Assembly (NCBI GenBank): GCA_035048495.1
Contig: CM068547.1
Location: 27,721,913 to 27,785,912 of the forward strand
Reading direction: 5' to 3'
Length of the DNA: 64,000 nt
DNA from: Euptelea pleiosperma
Taxonomy: Eukaryota > Streptophyta > Magnoliopsida > Ranunculales > Eupteleaceae
Shown in pieces: positions 10,488-21,225 of this stretch. Under the pieces are notes generated by a model. The model ran no database searches and was not told the origin of the DNA. It saw only the letters and a program-made list of their open reading frames with translations. Every line of letters starts with the position of its first letter. Within the stretch, counting starts at the first letter, position 1. A program made the position numbers and the translations under genes.

Positions 10488-10814
10488 ATAAACTCGATCC
10501 GATTTAAGAAGATCCTGATCCGAATTTGAATTTTTTATAGTACGAGATCCATGACACATGATCCAAATCTGAACCACGATCGGACATCAAAGATCCAAAA
10601 ACGCACTAAATACCGGTTCCAATGGGATCGGATCCTGGTTAAGATCTACCCAATTTCATGACCTGGTCAGATAGGCCCCATTCCATGCCCTAAGGCATGA
10701 CTTACTTGAAGTCTCTGACAGCTGCCCTTCGTTGCCAGTCACCTAACGTAGACCTTACTCCTTATATTTGATGTAGCATTAAATCGTAGGACCCATTCCC
10801 AAGAGTAGCTCTTT
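10488..10814. other. Intergenic, GATCC/CCGAT-rich degenerate sequence
   Basis: Words like GATCCGA and GATCCTG recur between 10490 and 10640, the texture of a decayed dispersed repeat. No gene. Confidence 0.4.
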
Positions 10815-11156
10815 GACGACGAACCATAGTATGAGCCACGTGGCATACTCTTAAAGACAACTGACCGTATGGATGTTTGGGTCATCCATTGCCTTTCATA
10901 CCAAAAATCAACCTGATTAATGATTTTTCTAACCTTTTTTTTAATCTGAAATTCTGAATAACCCAAATTCCCAAATAATGCTGAAAAATGGCACGGTTCA
11001 AAACAAGCTGTAGCTCACGCTTTCACAGCTGCCATCTGGGCCCACTATTTTTTTTTTCACTCGTTGCGACCCAAAAATATAACATGAAAAAGACTAATCC
11101 AACGGTTAGATATTATTAATCAGGGTTATTTTTATGGGTCAGAATGGATGTTTAGA
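10815..11156. mobile_element. M1/M3 mixed element fragment
   Basis: The left arm is M1 (GAGCCACGTGGCATACTC, CTGACCGTATGGATGTTT). The middle contains GCTGCCATCTGGGCCCAC, otherwise seen in the M3 cluster at 13.3-14.3 kb. The right end abuts an M2 element at its TTTAGA target. Confidence 0.6.
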
Positions 11157-11459
11157 CCAAGGTTTAAAAAACTACCGTGTTATAACGAAAATAATGGCCG
11201 TTTTAACTGATACGTTATGGACTGTTAAAATGCCCAAAAAATAACGGCCGTTATTTTCTGGAAAATTTTGTGAAAAAATGGCCGTTATTTTTCAGTTATT
11301 TCAGCGCCATTTTTTTTCCATTTTCCCGTTGTTTCAGTTATTTCCGTTATTTTCTCATTATTTTCCATTTTTGGCCCTGAGCATTTTTTTCATTATAACG
11401 GAAAAATGGTAACGCCCCCAATCCGTTATACCGTTATAACGGTCCCCTTTAAACCTTGG
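11157..11459. mobile_element. M2 MITE, first of an inverted pair
   Basis: It starts CCAAGGTTTAAAAAAC and ends CCTTTAAACCTTGG. It is flanked by TTTAGA at 11151-11156 and 11460-11465. The interior has the usual AACGGCCGTTAT words. Confidence 0.9.
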
Positions 11460-11465
11460 TTTAGA

Positions 11466-11805
11466 CCAAGTGTTAAAAGGGACCGTTATAATGGTACAAT
11501 GGACTGGGTGCGTTACCATTTTTTCTGTTATAACAGCCGTTGTAACGAATCGTAAGGCTCAGCGGCAAAAATGGAAAACAAAGGGAAAATGGCGTTGGAC
11601 TTCAAATTTTCAAAAACGGAAAAATAATGTATTTTTTTTCACAAAAATATTGAGATTCGTTATAACAAAAAAATAACAGCCATTATAACAGAAAAAATGA
11701 CCGTTATTTTCTGGGAGTTTTAACGGTTCATAATGTAACGGGGGAGGTCCGAATCTGTTATAACGGCCACTGTATTTGTTATAACGGCCATTTTCTAAAT
11801 CATGG
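11466..11805. mobile_element. M2 MITE, second of an inverted pair
   Basis: It starts CCAAGTGTTAAAAGGG and ends TTCTAAATCATGG. The flanks are TTTAGA at 11460-11465 and 11806-11811. It lies in the opposite orientation to its left neighbour and shares that neighbour's right-hand target copy. Confidence 0.9.
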
Positions 11806-11869
11806 TTTAGACTACTCATTTGGTTTTAATACTAAAAAAAATGGTTGGATTCACAGCTAGAATCATGTG

Positions 11870-12150
11870 CCTTAAAAAGTACTAAAATCTAATGGCCACA
11901 GATTACCAATCATGGTGATTTTTGGTGTGTATATCCACCAAGGTATTGGCTGAACTGGTCAGTAGGACCAGAGGACAGCGGCGAGTAACAAAAATGGTGC
12001 TAGCTTATGCTCTACAGCTTGTTACATCGCCACCCTATTTTTAATACGTAGGTCCACCTAAGGAGATGGCCAACCATCGTAAGGTAAGAGGTCTTTAATA
12101 TATTATGAGCCACGTGGCTCATAATATAGACCGTCATCAAATATTTACTC
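11870..12150. mobile_element. M3/M1-related element remnant
   Basis: TGATTTTTGGTGTGTATATCC and CCACCAAGG words are M3-like. The right side has GAGCCACGTGGCTCATAA (M1 G-box end) and GACCGTCATCAAATATTTACTC, an inverted GAGTAAA-type terminus. Confidence 0.55.
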
Positions 12151-12186
12151 CATTCCCAAAGTAACCTTCCCTTTGTCTTGGGTAAG

Positions 12187-12590
12187 GAGAAAACCTTCGC
12201 TCACACTTGTGTGTGAGCAAAGCCGCTCACACATCACAATATGAGCCACGGGGCAAACTCTTAGAGGTCGATGGCCGTATGGATGTTTGGCTAGTCCCTC
12301 TGTGGACTTGTAAACCAAAACTTAGCTTGATTAGTGATTTCTAAGCATTGGATTGGAGTCATTTGCATGGGTTGCTTATAACCGTAGAATTTAGAGCATT
12401 ATTGACCATTATTTGCGGTACTAGATCCAAAGGTCTGACATAGCTAATCAGGCTGATTTTTGGTTTCAGGTCCGAAGAGGGACTGGCCTATCATCCATGC
12501 AGTCATCGTCCTCTAAGAGTGTGCCACGTGGCTCATATTGTGATGTGTGATCGGCTTTGCTCACGCACAGGTGTGAGCGAAGGTTTACTC
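12187..12590. mobile_element. M1 element with GAGTAAACC-type ends
   Basis: The ends GAGAAAACCTTCGCTCACAC and GTGTGAGCGAAGGTTTACTC are inverted repeats. At 404 bp it is close in length to the 403-bp copy at 7526. The flanks TTGGGTAAG (12178-12186) and TTGAGTAGG (12591-12599) match at seven of nine positions, consistent with an aged 9-bp duplication. The core is complete, with the right G-box intact and the left one mutated. Confidence 0.88.
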
Positions 12591-12759
12591 TTGAGTAGGT
12601 AGCTAGTTTTTCCCTGCTATGATGTAACGTACAACCAAGGTGGACCCACTACCGCCAATGATTTTATTTGTCTCTTATTAACCTCTCCAAGACATTTGAT
12701 TGGAGCTTATGTACCAGTAACTGTTATAGATGTAAACAACAGTTTGTAAGAAGGGTATT

Positions 12760-13113
12760 GAGCAGAACTTTGATGCCATGGCGCAATATGAGACACGTAG
12801 CACACTCTTAGATGACTCTAACCTGTATGGATGTTTGGCCAATCCCTAGATGGACCCAAAAACGAAAAATCAGTCCCATTAGTGATTTTTAAGCGTTGGA
12901 TTGGAATTGTTTTCATGGGTTGATTTCAACCGGGGGTATTTGAGCATTAGTGATCATTGTTTGTGGTACAAAGATCCAAAGGTTTGAGAACACTAATCAA
13001 GATGATTTTTGGTTTATCCATCCACATAGGGATTGGAAAACCATCCATACGGTCAGAGTCCTCTAAGAAATTGCCACGTGTTCATATTACGCCCTGTCAT
13101 CAAAATTTTACTC
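12760..13113. mobile_element. M1 element with GAGYAGAACTTTGATG ends
   Basis: The ends GAGCAGAACTTTGATGCC and CATCAAAATTTTACTC are inverted. The M1 core lies between them (GTATGGATGTTTGGCCAATC, AACCATCCATACGGTC). The terminal repeat differs from the GAGTAAACC and GGCTCC types although the core is shared. Confidence 0.8.
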
Positions 13114-13319
13114 GTTTTATATTACACAGTTGTAAGCTGGCCCCTTCCCCAACCCAAAATGTCTGACACGTACCCCAATCCCTTAACCCAACCCGCGTTA
13201 AACCCTTGGTTAGTTGTAAAAAAGGGGTACTTGTCAGACATTTTGGGAGGGGGACTTCAAAGGGCCTGCTCATTTTTTCCCACCCTCGTAATGCTATGGC
13301 TCATTCCAGCATTTGTTGA
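13114..13319. other. Intergenic
   Basis: C-rich on one side and G-rich on the other (TGTCTGACACG...ACATTTTGGGAGGGGG), suggesting a degenerate inverted repeat. No gene. Confidence 0.35.
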
Positions 13320-14260
13320 GTCCTCAAAATCAACGGCTATAAATTACCAATCACTTCGATTTTTTGTGTTTGAATTCAGGATGGGCCCAATACCCAGGGT
13401 CAGTTGACCTGAAAAAGTGTGCTTCCTGACATTTTGGTAGAAGAAACATCCTCAGCCAACAATTATAACATAATTTACTCACCGCTGCCATCTGGGCCCA
13501 CTTACGGCATGAATGGATACACACACACCGAAAATCACCTTGATTGATAATCTCTAACAATTAGATTTTTAAGGCGTGATTTTAGCCGTAGGATTAGCCA
13601 TTTTACTCGGTACTAAAACCAATGTCTAAAAATATCAAACAAACTGATTTTTGGTACGAATGGGTGGGCTAAACATCCATGCCGTCAGTGGGCCCAGATG
13701 GTAGCGGTGAGTGACCAAAATGGTGCTGGCTGACGCCAAATGCTGAGCTACTGTTTCTTACATCGCGACTTGGTGATGTAACAAACTACAGTGGTTACGC
13801 TCCAAAAGCCTAAGCAAGCACCATTTTTGTTCCTGCTGCTGCGATGTAACAGGCTGTACCTCACGCTTTTGGCGTCACCCAACACCGTTCTCGTTACTCA
13901 CCGCTGCCATCTGGGCTCACCGACCAAAAATCAGCTGGTTTGATAATTTTTAGCCGTTGGTTTTAGTACTGAACAAAATGATTGAATTAGACGGCTACAC
14001 TCACGCCTTAAAATTTACTAAAATCTAGTGGTTAGATATTCCCAATCATGGTGATTTTTGGTATGTATATCCACCGTGTGCTGAACATCCATGCAGTCAT
14101 TGGGCCCACCTACCACCAAAAAAACCTGATTGGGCCCACAACGGCTAGAAATTACCAATCAAGTTGATTTTTTAGGTGTGGATGTCCACCAAGGGATGGG
14201 CCAGACGTTCATATGGTCAGTGGGCCCAAGGATATAGTCCGAGAAATCCCACTCTGGAAT
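13320..14260. mobile_element. Cluster of M3-style inverted repeats
   Basis: GGGCCCAGATGGTAGCGGTG near 13690 is repeated inverted as CACCGCTGCCATCTGGGC near 13900. Around them are inverted TGATTTTTGG/CCAAAAATCA and CCATGCAGTC words. At least two overlapping elements are implied; exact ends are unclear. Confidence 0.6.
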
Positions 14261-14958
14261 CTGTGGATCATATATTATACTACTTTTTACAAGGAACATC
14301 AAGTCAACGATACCAGACGCAAGGGACGAAGGCATTACAAGGCCGTAGTGCACGCTTCCAACCAACAAGACCTTTTCTAAGTCAAAGATCAACCTCCGAG
14401 GATGATCAGAACCATCCATTCATGATAAACCAATAATCTGGCCAACTCTAGAATTAGACGTCTCTTTTTTACGTGGGTCCCCATAGAGAAGCCTCCAACC
14501 CCATTATTTGTGTGTGTACCACACGTACGGTTAAACGGCATGACAAAAACGACTAAAAGAGCCGTTCACGGGTGGGCCATGTGTGGGGTGAATCATAGTT
14601 AGTGCTCCTATGAAGCACCATCTAGTTGCTCGTAGTTGGTCAGCAAACACAAGGAATAGTTGACAAAGAGAAGGGCTATCTGGTCATTTCAATAAAAATT
14701 AATTTTACTATGTAATAAAAAAATATAATAAAAATTAAATAATAAAAATATTGAATTATCCTTCCAGTCTTCCACCAACCCAACCATCCATTCAATAAGA
14801 ACAAGAGAGAGAGAGAGAGGAGAAGAGAGTGTGTAAATTTATCTTGTATAATTTAATGAACGATACAAAAGGAGAGAGATTGGGTGCAATCTAGTAAATC
14901 CCGGAAAACAAAGGGCAAAATCGTCACAAAGAAAATATCGTCGTCGTCCTCCTGGCCA
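14261..14958. other. 3' flank of the OPS-like gene
   Basis: This stretch lies downstream of the minus-strand gene and includes its 3' UTR. A (GA)n tract is at 14803-14819 and an A/T-rich part at 14690-14760. A minus-strand open frame at 14159-14419 overlaps M3 sequence and was not accepted. Confidence 0.45.
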
Positions 14959-15843
14959 TCAAGGGTTGTAGTTGTTGTACCTCCCGAAATCTGCAAGCTT
15001 TCTCGATCTGTTCGCACAGAACGAAGCTGCTGTCGAGAGGCGTGGCTTGTTCGAAACCCTCCCAATCTCGCCGGAAGATCCAATCGCCGGTGGCGGTGCT
15101 TCCTTCTGATTCCAGTGGTTGTTAGGGCTCGCTCTAACCAACGGGCTCAAACAAAACGCCAATCCCGAAACGTTTCGGTTGTGTTGTGACGCTCCTCGTC
15201 GGCGGCACGGTGGTGCCGTCGTCGATTTCCGCCATCCAGGGGAGGATTCCACTGAGTTTCCACTCGGAGATGGGGATCCATCGTTGTGTTCGTAGTTTTC
15301 GTCTCTATAGGTAGGCGACATTCCCCGATTTCTCGTTCTCCATGGACGGTGGTTGGTTGGAGGAGCAGCCTCGTCAAGGGAGGATAACCTGGATTGCTTT
15401 TTCCGGCGACCGGGGATGAGAGAGGAGAACCAGGTAGAGGAGATCGGGGAAGACGAAGAAGAAGGCCTAGAAACCCTAGGATCTGGTTCGTGTTCGTCGG
15501 ATCTGGAGGAGCGGAAAAGAGTAGAGAAGAGAGAGAACTTACTATGTTTCTTCTTGTTACGGGTAGTAGTAGATCCAACCTGCGGAGTGCTATAGAAACG
15601 TTGATCGTTGTGGTGATGATGGTGGTGCCAAGACGAATCGTCAGAGCGACGGCAGATATAAGGAGATACAGAACGAGGAAAAAGAAGAGGCGGAGGATGT
15701 AGATCAGATTTACGACGATCTTCCTCAGCTTGAGCTTGTTGACGAGCTTGAGCGGCGATAAGAGCGAAGAGGCGTTCACGAAGACAAGAAGCGCAGACGC
15801 CGATGCTGCTGCTGAGATCGGAGAGGTGTCGTTTACACTTCAT
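14959..15843 (-). CDS. OCTOPUS-like Cys/His-motif basic protein, 294 residues
   Basis: This is a single open frame from ATG at 15843 to TGA at 14959. The N-terminus MKCKRHLSDLSSSIGVCASC has C3-x2-H6 and C17-x2-C20 followed by LRERL. This matches the start of plant OCTOPUS/DUF740-type proteins, a family linked to phloem and membrane polarity. The rest is low in order: a His run (~75-80), Ser-rich and basic stretches, and a conserved-looking block RNVSGLAFCLSPLVRASPN (~221-239). The tail STAASFCANRSRKLADFGR is typical of a subgroup of uncharacterised plant proteins. No membrane segment or catalytic motif is visible. It is shorter than true OCTOPUS proteins, so its role is not assigned. Codon use is GC-rich relative to the surroundings. 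The main ATG has a weak context (T at -3, A at +4), with a short uORF just upstream. Confidence 0.85.
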   Translation of the reverse strand: MKCKRHLSDLSSSIGVCASCLRERLFALIAAQARQQAQAEEDRRKSDLHPPPLLFPRSVSPYICRRSDDSSWHHHHHHNDQRFYSTPQVGSTTTRNKKKHSKFSLFSTLFRSSRSDEHEPDPRVSRPSSSSSPISSTWFSSLIPGRRKKQSRLSSLDEAAPPTNHRPWRTRNRGMSPTYRDENYEHNDGSPSPSGNSVESSPGWRKSTTAPPCRRRGASQHNRNVSGLAFCLSPLVRASPNNHWNQKEAPPPAIGSSGEIGRVSNKPRLSTAASFCANRSRKLADFGRYNNYNP

Positions 15844-15862
15844 TTAACCTTCAAAAAATTCT

Positions 15863-15892
15863 TCACCTTTCTCTGTTTCTCTCGTCCGCCAT
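15863..15892 (-). promoter_or_regulatory. Upstream ORF MADERNRER in the leader of the OPS-like gene
   Basis: An ATG at 15892 in strong context (A at -3, G at +4) opens a 9-codon frame, MADERNRER, ending in TGA 19 bases before the main ATG. It is out of frame with the main protein. If transcribed, it would be met first by scanning ribosomes, so translation of the main frame would need leaky scanning or reinitiation. Confidence 0.65.
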
Positions 15893-16100
15893 TATTTTGT
15901 TTCTGAGAGAATCGAGAGAGAGAGAGGGGTTTGTTTTGTGTACAGATTTCTCCGCCAAGAGTATTTGTTGTTGAGCTAATGGGAGTTTGTGGGAGATCTT
16001 TATTTAATTGAGAGAGAGGAGGAGAGGGGGGCGAGGGGAGTGGAGGGGGAGGGTCAAAGACCCAAAGCTGGGGGTGGGGGATTTATTAAATTGAAGGCAC
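15893..16100 (-). promoter_or_regulatory. Candidate core promoter and leader of the OPS-like gene
   Basis: Read on the minus strand, an AT-rich AATTTAATAAAT block (about 16092-16081) is followed by a long pyrimidine patch (16063-16012) and then a CT-rich leader (15932-15912). This is a common layout of plant core promoters. The start site cannot be fixed from sequence alone. Confidence 0.45.
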
Positions 16101-16147
16101 GCGGTTTAAAAATGAAACCTCCGTAGTGCTACTGCTATTTAGTATTT

Positions 16148-16150
<3 letters not shown>

Positions 16151-16178
<28 letters not shown>
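16151..16178. repeat. (TC)n microsatellite
   Basis: About 14 perfect TC units lie in the upstream region of the OPS-like gene. Confidence 0.9.
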
Positions 16179-16181
<3 letters not shown>

Positions 16182-16222
16182 CACTCGGTATGTGAGAAAT
16201 TTTGTCTGTGTATTTTTTTTGT

Positions 16223-16817
16223 GGGTCGGGCGCTCCAGTTACCGCCCTAAAATGACAGGCTCTGGTTACAGGGCACAATATGAGCTACGTGGCATACTCT
16301 TAGAGGTCTCTGACCGTATGGTTGTTTGGAAAATTCCTTGGTGGACCTACAAACCAAAAATCAGCCTGATTAGTGATTTCTAGGCGTTGGATCTTTGTAC
16401 CTCAATTACTGCTCAAATTCCCACAGTTGAGATTAACACATGAAAATAAGTCTAATCCAACGCCTATAAATCACTAATCAGGCTGATTTTTGTTTTATCG
16501 GTCCACTTAGGGATTGGACAAACATCCATACGGTCAGAGTCCTCTAAGCGTGTGCCACGTGGCTCATAGACTGATATTTTGGCGCTACCTGGGGGGGGAC
16601 AAATCTAGTATGCAACAGTTTACATACTCAAAGGTATGCAAACATTGTATCCACCATTAAATGCTCCTTGAAAAACGTGTTTTTAATTTATAAATTTTTT
16701 TTTTTCAAAACGTTGAAATAACACATTTTTCAAGGAACATCCAACAGTACTGAAACGTTTACATACTTAAAAGTATGTAAATTATTGCATACTAGATTTG
16801 TCCGCTAACTTGAGCCC
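16223..16817. mobile_element. M1 element with GGCTCCAGTTACCGCC-type ends, interrupted
   Basis: The left end GGGTCGGGCGCTCCAGTTACC corresponds to the intact copy at 35766. The right end GGCGCTAACTTGAGCC is split by the MITE at 16593-16803. The core has both M1 arms and a right-hand GCCACGTGGC G-box (16555). It lies about 380 bp upstream of the OPS-like start codon. Confidence 0.8.
16593..16803. mobile_element. Small palindromic MITE nested in M1
   Basis: The terminal repeats are GGACAAATCTAGTATGCAA and its inverse, with further TTTACATACT arms. The flanks GCTACCTGG (16584-16592) and GCTAACTTG (16804-16812) match at seven of nine positions. The second is exactly where the outer element's terminal repeat should continue. 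Confidence 0.75.
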
Positions 16818-16919
16818 AACCTTTATTTTATTTTATTTTATTTTTTTTCCGGTGGAACCACCTAGCACACTCTTTAGGGTCCACTGACCCATGAATGATT
16901 AGCCCACAAATTGATCAAA

Positions 16920-17432
16920 GAGTAGAACTTTGCTGACCGTTAGTGGTCAGCATAGTTGCTGACCGACTATAATTTGGGCCACGTGGCTTATTTTTTAGAA
17001 ATTTCTTCTCACCGTATGGATGTTTGGCCCAACCCTATATAGACAAACAGACTGAAAATTAGCTTGATTAGTGGTTTCTCAACGTTAGATAGGAGTCGTT
17101 TTCATGCGTTGATTGTCTTAACCGTCGATTTTCAGCATTATTGAGCATTATTTGGGGTACATTTGACTGTATGGATATTTGGCCAATCCATAGGTGGACC
17201 TGCAAACTAAAAATCAGCCTGATTAGTGATTTCAAACCTTTGGATCTTGTACTCCAAATAATGCTCAAATTCCCACGGTTCAAATCAACCAATGAAAATA
17301 ACTCCAATCCAACTCTTAGGAATCACGAATCAGGTTGATTTTGGTTCGTTGGTCCACCTACGTTGTGGCCAAACCGTCTAAAAATATGCCACGTGGCTCA
17401 TATTGTGACTGATGGTCAGGCACGTTTTACTC
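16920..17432. mobile_element. M1 element with GAGTARAAC...CTGACC ends
   Basis: The left end GAGTAGAACTTTGCTGACC and right end GGTCAGGCACGTTTTACTC are inverted. Inside, two M1 left arms occur in tandem (CACCGTATGGATGTTTGG at 17011 and GACTGTATGGATATTTGG at 17164), followed by the right arm. This suggests a partial core duplication. Confidence 0.75.
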
Positions 17433-17791
17433 AAAATATTCCCACACAGGATGTAACGCAATTTTGTAGGGGTAGTTCAATGGCCCCACAACACTTACTG
17501 CATGTTATCTAAATGGGCCTGGGCCTTAACTCTAGATTTGGAATTTGGTTTGGGCTTTATCTTTTAGGTTTGTTTGGGTGTGCAAGAATTACCCAGCCAA
17601 GGATGAGTCCGAACCCTAAACAGCACAAGACCCATATATTGAAGGATAAGGCCCTTTACTGGATTAGGTCTGGCCAGATCAGCTCTAATACTGCACACAA
17701 ACACCCTTAAGTTCGTTAACATGGGATTAGTGTTTGGACTCGTAAGGAAATTGAAAGTCAAAATGAGGTTTTTCCTATAAGTGTTTCTAAC
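17433..17791. other. Intergenic, nothing recognised
   Basis: No coding support and no paired repeat. Short open frames on both strands overlap each other. Confidence 0.35.
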
Positions 17792-18069
17792 AACAATAAC
17801 GGCCGTTATAACAGATCCAGACCTCTCCCGTTACATTATGCACCATTTTTAACTCTCAGAAAATAACGGCCATTATTTTCTGAATCAGAATTGTTAAAAA
17901 AAGTCCATTATTCTGTTATAGAATTTATTGAAAATTTTAGCGCCGGTTTTTCTGTTATTTTCCTTTACTTTCCCCTATTTGCCCCTGTGAGTTACAATCC
18001 GTTATAACGGAAAAAACGGTAACGCCCCGAGTCCGTTATACCGTTACAACGGCGCCTTTTAAACCTTGT
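17792..18069. mobile_element. M2 MITE, left end decayed
   Basis: It has the M2 interior (AACGGCCGTTATAAC, CCAGACCTCTCCCGTTAC, AACGCCCCGAGTCCGTTATA) and right end CTTTTAAACCTTG. The left terminus is not intact. Confidence 0.75.
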
Positions 18070-18604
18070 TATGGCTCACTGTAGCAGAGTAGAAAGAGCA
18101 TTCAAACCAATGGTTGTGTAATCATTAGACCTTTTAATTAAACAGAGTATTTACTTTGACCACCCATTGTGCCCAATTTTTAAATTTTGGAAATTTGTAG
18201 AAACCCCCTTTTACTCTAATGTACTTGTCGATAAGCCCTTTATTATTTTGATTTGTCCCGAATCCTCCCTACGTCGACATGCCGTAGATAGCGAGGACGG
18301 GATAAATTCCACCCGAATGGTAGTCGGCCATAAACGTCGTTTCTATGATGATTTCGTTAACGTTGTCGATCCACCGTACTTCTGAAGGGTATTTAAAAAA
18401 ATAATTAATACAAGATTATTTATAAGTAAATCAAAATAAAAAATAAAAAATAAAAAAGGGTTTTACTCCAACAACAACATAGACTTTGAGAAATTTTCAA
18501 CTTCTAATCCACTTTTCATGGGTTAAAAATGTCAAAATGAAATGATTTTATGGAGACTAGGAGGCGACATATGCGTTGCTGGTGAGTGATTGTAGGGGCG
18601 TCTT
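18070..18604. other. Intergenic, nothing recognised
   Basis: A segment around 18490-18560 (CAACTTCTAATCCACTTTTCAT) is repeated at 18960-19020, so an M1 element (next entry) probably lies between two copies of a local duplication. Confidence 0.45.
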
Positions 18605-18900
18605 TGGAAGAAGTGGCGCACTATTAGAGACCATGGACCGAATGGATGTTTGGCCCAACCCTAACTGGACCTACATTAAAAAAAAATCAGTCTGATTAGT
18701 GATATCTAAGCATTTAATTGAGTCGTTTTCATGGGTTTATTTTTAACCGTAGAATTTGAGCATTATTTGGACTACAAAAAATCCAAAGGTTTAAAATCAC
18801 TAATCAAGCTGGTTTTTGGTATGTAGGTACACCTAGGGATGTACCAAACATCCATATGGTCAGTGTTCTCTAAGATTGTGCCACGTGTTTCATATTGGTC
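18605..18900. mobile_element. M1 core copy
   Basis: Arms CCGAATGGATGTTTGGCCC and CCAAACATCCATATGGTC and a right-hand GCCACGTG are present. The left G-box has been lost. Confidence 0.7.
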
Positions 18901-19257
18901 AAGTGTAATGGACTCACAAGATTATTTATAAGTAGATATTAACAGACTTTCAGACATTTTCAACTTCTAATCCACTTTTCATTGGTTAAAATGTCAAAAT
19001 GAAATGATTTTATGGAGATAACCCAACCAACAAAAAAAAAAAATCTGCTCTTACCTCATCTCCATGTGGGCCCCACGACGGCGTGTCAAATATCTCGACC
19101 ACACGAAAATTTATTAATTTAATCACCTAATTAAGAATTACTCTAAATCATGTAAACAAAAATGAAAACCCTAAAATCGAATAAACACGAAAATTAAACT
19201 GATAAGATTTGTTAATTAAATTAAGTACGAAAATGATGGATAGATATAGAACTTAAA
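18901..19257. other. Intergenic with a short local duplication
   Basis: It contains the second copy of the 18490-18560 segment (ending in the same ATGATTTTATGGAGA word), then AT-rich DNA. Confidence 0.45.
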
Positions 19258-19465
19258 CCATGGTTTAAAAAACGGCCGTTATAACGGATTCGGACGTCCC
19301 CCATTACGTTATGTACTGTTAAAACGCTCAGAAAATAACGGCCATTATTTTTCTTTTTTTAAAAATTTGAATTTCAGCGCCATATTTTCCATTTTTTTTT
19401 CATTTTTGCCCCTGAGGTTAGAATTCGTTATAACGGCCGTTATAACGGACCCATTTAAACCTTGA
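19258..19465. mobile_element. Short M2 MITE
   Basis: It starts CCATGGTTTAAAAAACGGCC and ends CCATTTAAACCTTGA. The flanks CTTAAA (19252-19257) and CCTAAA (19466-19471) agree at five of six bases. At 208 bp it is an internally deleted member. Confidence 0.82.
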
Positions 19466-19882
19466 CCTAAACAACCATGTTTTAATGATGGCTATGGCCA
19501 TTGACTATAGCCACAGGCACTAAGGGTTAGAAATTTCAATCAAGTCGACAAGGTCAACTTATGGATATATGATGTAAGTGAAAACAACTACACAAACAAG
19601 TATTCTTCTATAAGTTATCTACCAAAAATATATTATTATTATTTAACAAATTAAATATTATATATTAATTATGAATATATTATGGATAATTTATTTTTAT
19701 AAAATATACGAAGTCGGGTGTTTGGTTACAAAACTAAGATTGCATGGTGGCATCTTAGTCGGGTATGACATAATATTGCGTTCAAGTCAATCTCGGTTGT
19801 AGAAAATTGGAATAATTGTTGTTTACGGTCTTGTATGGTGATCACCGCTTTTTCTTATAAATATGATTTGTATGTGTTAAGA
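19466..19882. other. AT-rich intergenic
   Basis: ATTATTATT and TATATTAA stretches occur at 19630-19700. No gene or paired repeat. Confidence 0.4.
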
Positions 19883-20208
19883 GTTAAGACCCAAACCAAT
19901 ACATCAAAAGTACCTAGGTGATAGAGGTGCTGAAAGTTTAGGTCTTAACCTCTAGGATCGTAACATTCAACCACGCTTCCAAGGCCAACGTCCACGGTGG
20001 CTCACTCTCATGCGGCTTTTATTCCGGTACCCATATTTTCTCACTTTTTGTAAGCGAGTCCCCAGTATTTTTTTGGTACCCCTATTTTCTCTTTTTTGAG
20101 CGAGCCCCCAAGTCGCCCCTCCCATGACTTGAACCTATAACGTGAGGTTAGCTCTGATACCAAATGTTAAGACCCAAACCAATACACCAAAAACACCTAG
20201 ATGATATT
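19883..20208 (-). mobile_element. TRIM-like mini LTR element, minus orientation
   Basis: Two direct repeats beginning GTTAAGACCCAAACCAATAC (19883 and 20166) enclose a short interior. Read on the minus strand, the right-hand repeat is followed at once by TGGTATCAGAGC (20162-20151), the primer-binding word. GGTTCAAGTC then follows. The interior matches that of the element at 53582, which fixes the family. Confidence 0.75.
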
Positions 20209-21225
20209 CTAATTTGAATCTGACGGATATTCTAAATCAATATTCGAATTTGAATCTAGTTAATATCTGATTCGTCCAATTAGTAAATCGGCTCTGACAC
20301 CCATAAGCAAGATTTGTTTCTAGAGTTTCTTAGGAGTAACACCGGCATGTCTGCCTTCCTATCTTTCTTCTTTCTTCCTTCTTCTTCGAGAATAGAAAAT
20401 AAAATTAGCTTGCCAATTATTTTTCAATAAAAGAGAATATAATTTCTATTATTAATTTATAGGAATATAATGAATTCACGATACCGACAGGTGAATTTCG
20501 CATACTAGGCATTTTTTGTTCTTTTTTTTTTTTTTTTTTTAATATGTAGACCGCTTTAGAAGAAAAGAGGAAATCTTGTCCCACGTATTTAACTCATGCT
20601 TGACACTATCACTTTCCCATAGGCCAGTATATAACAAGTGACAATGGTTGTCTCCCCACTTATACCCCATCTTATAGGCTTCAATAAATAAGGGTTGAGA
20701 TTTTATCCCCTAACTGGACGGTAGATCTCAGCCACTCACACCCAATTTTGACAAATGCTTTGTCGGGGAGTGCCGTGGGCATGGGCCACCCACTAGCATA
20801 TATATATATATATATATGTAAAGTTGTTTAATAACTTACGTAACGTTTTCTTTTCATCTCTTTGTACAGAAAAATGAGGTAAGCCGGATTACGAAATGGG
20901 CTGGGTCCCATTCGGATCATTGGATGGACCCGGCTTGGTTGAATGCCATCTGACTAAGGGCGCCTCGGGCAGGCGACTGGTAAACGGAAGTCCGAAATAA
21001 CCAACTCATCAATGAAGACTATTCATCACTATGGGCACCTTCTGCATGGGTTCAACCCCGAACCGTTTTTTGCTCCAGCGGTTGGGTTGGTTTACCTGGT
21101 GATCCGATCCATCACTTATCTAAACTTGTAAGGTCCAGCTTCCATAAGTTTTGGTGGGTCAGGCTTTGGATTTGATATTACAGCCCATTTTATGAGGTTG
21201 ATCAATTTTGGGAGGCAGTGTGTAG
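20209..21225. other. Intergenic with simple repeats
   Basis: It holds a T-run at 20516-20540 and a (TA)n tract at 20796-20818. No gene was supported. Confidence 0.45.

Noticed and set aside
14159..14419. 86-codon minus-strand frame
   Set aside because: Part of it is M3 transposon sequence and no known family was recognised. A captured gene fragment remains possible but unsupported.
15147..15779. 210-codon minus-strand frame overlapping the OPS-like gene
   Set aside because: It is an out-of-frame shadow; the 294-codon frame carries the recognised Cys/His start and conserved tail.
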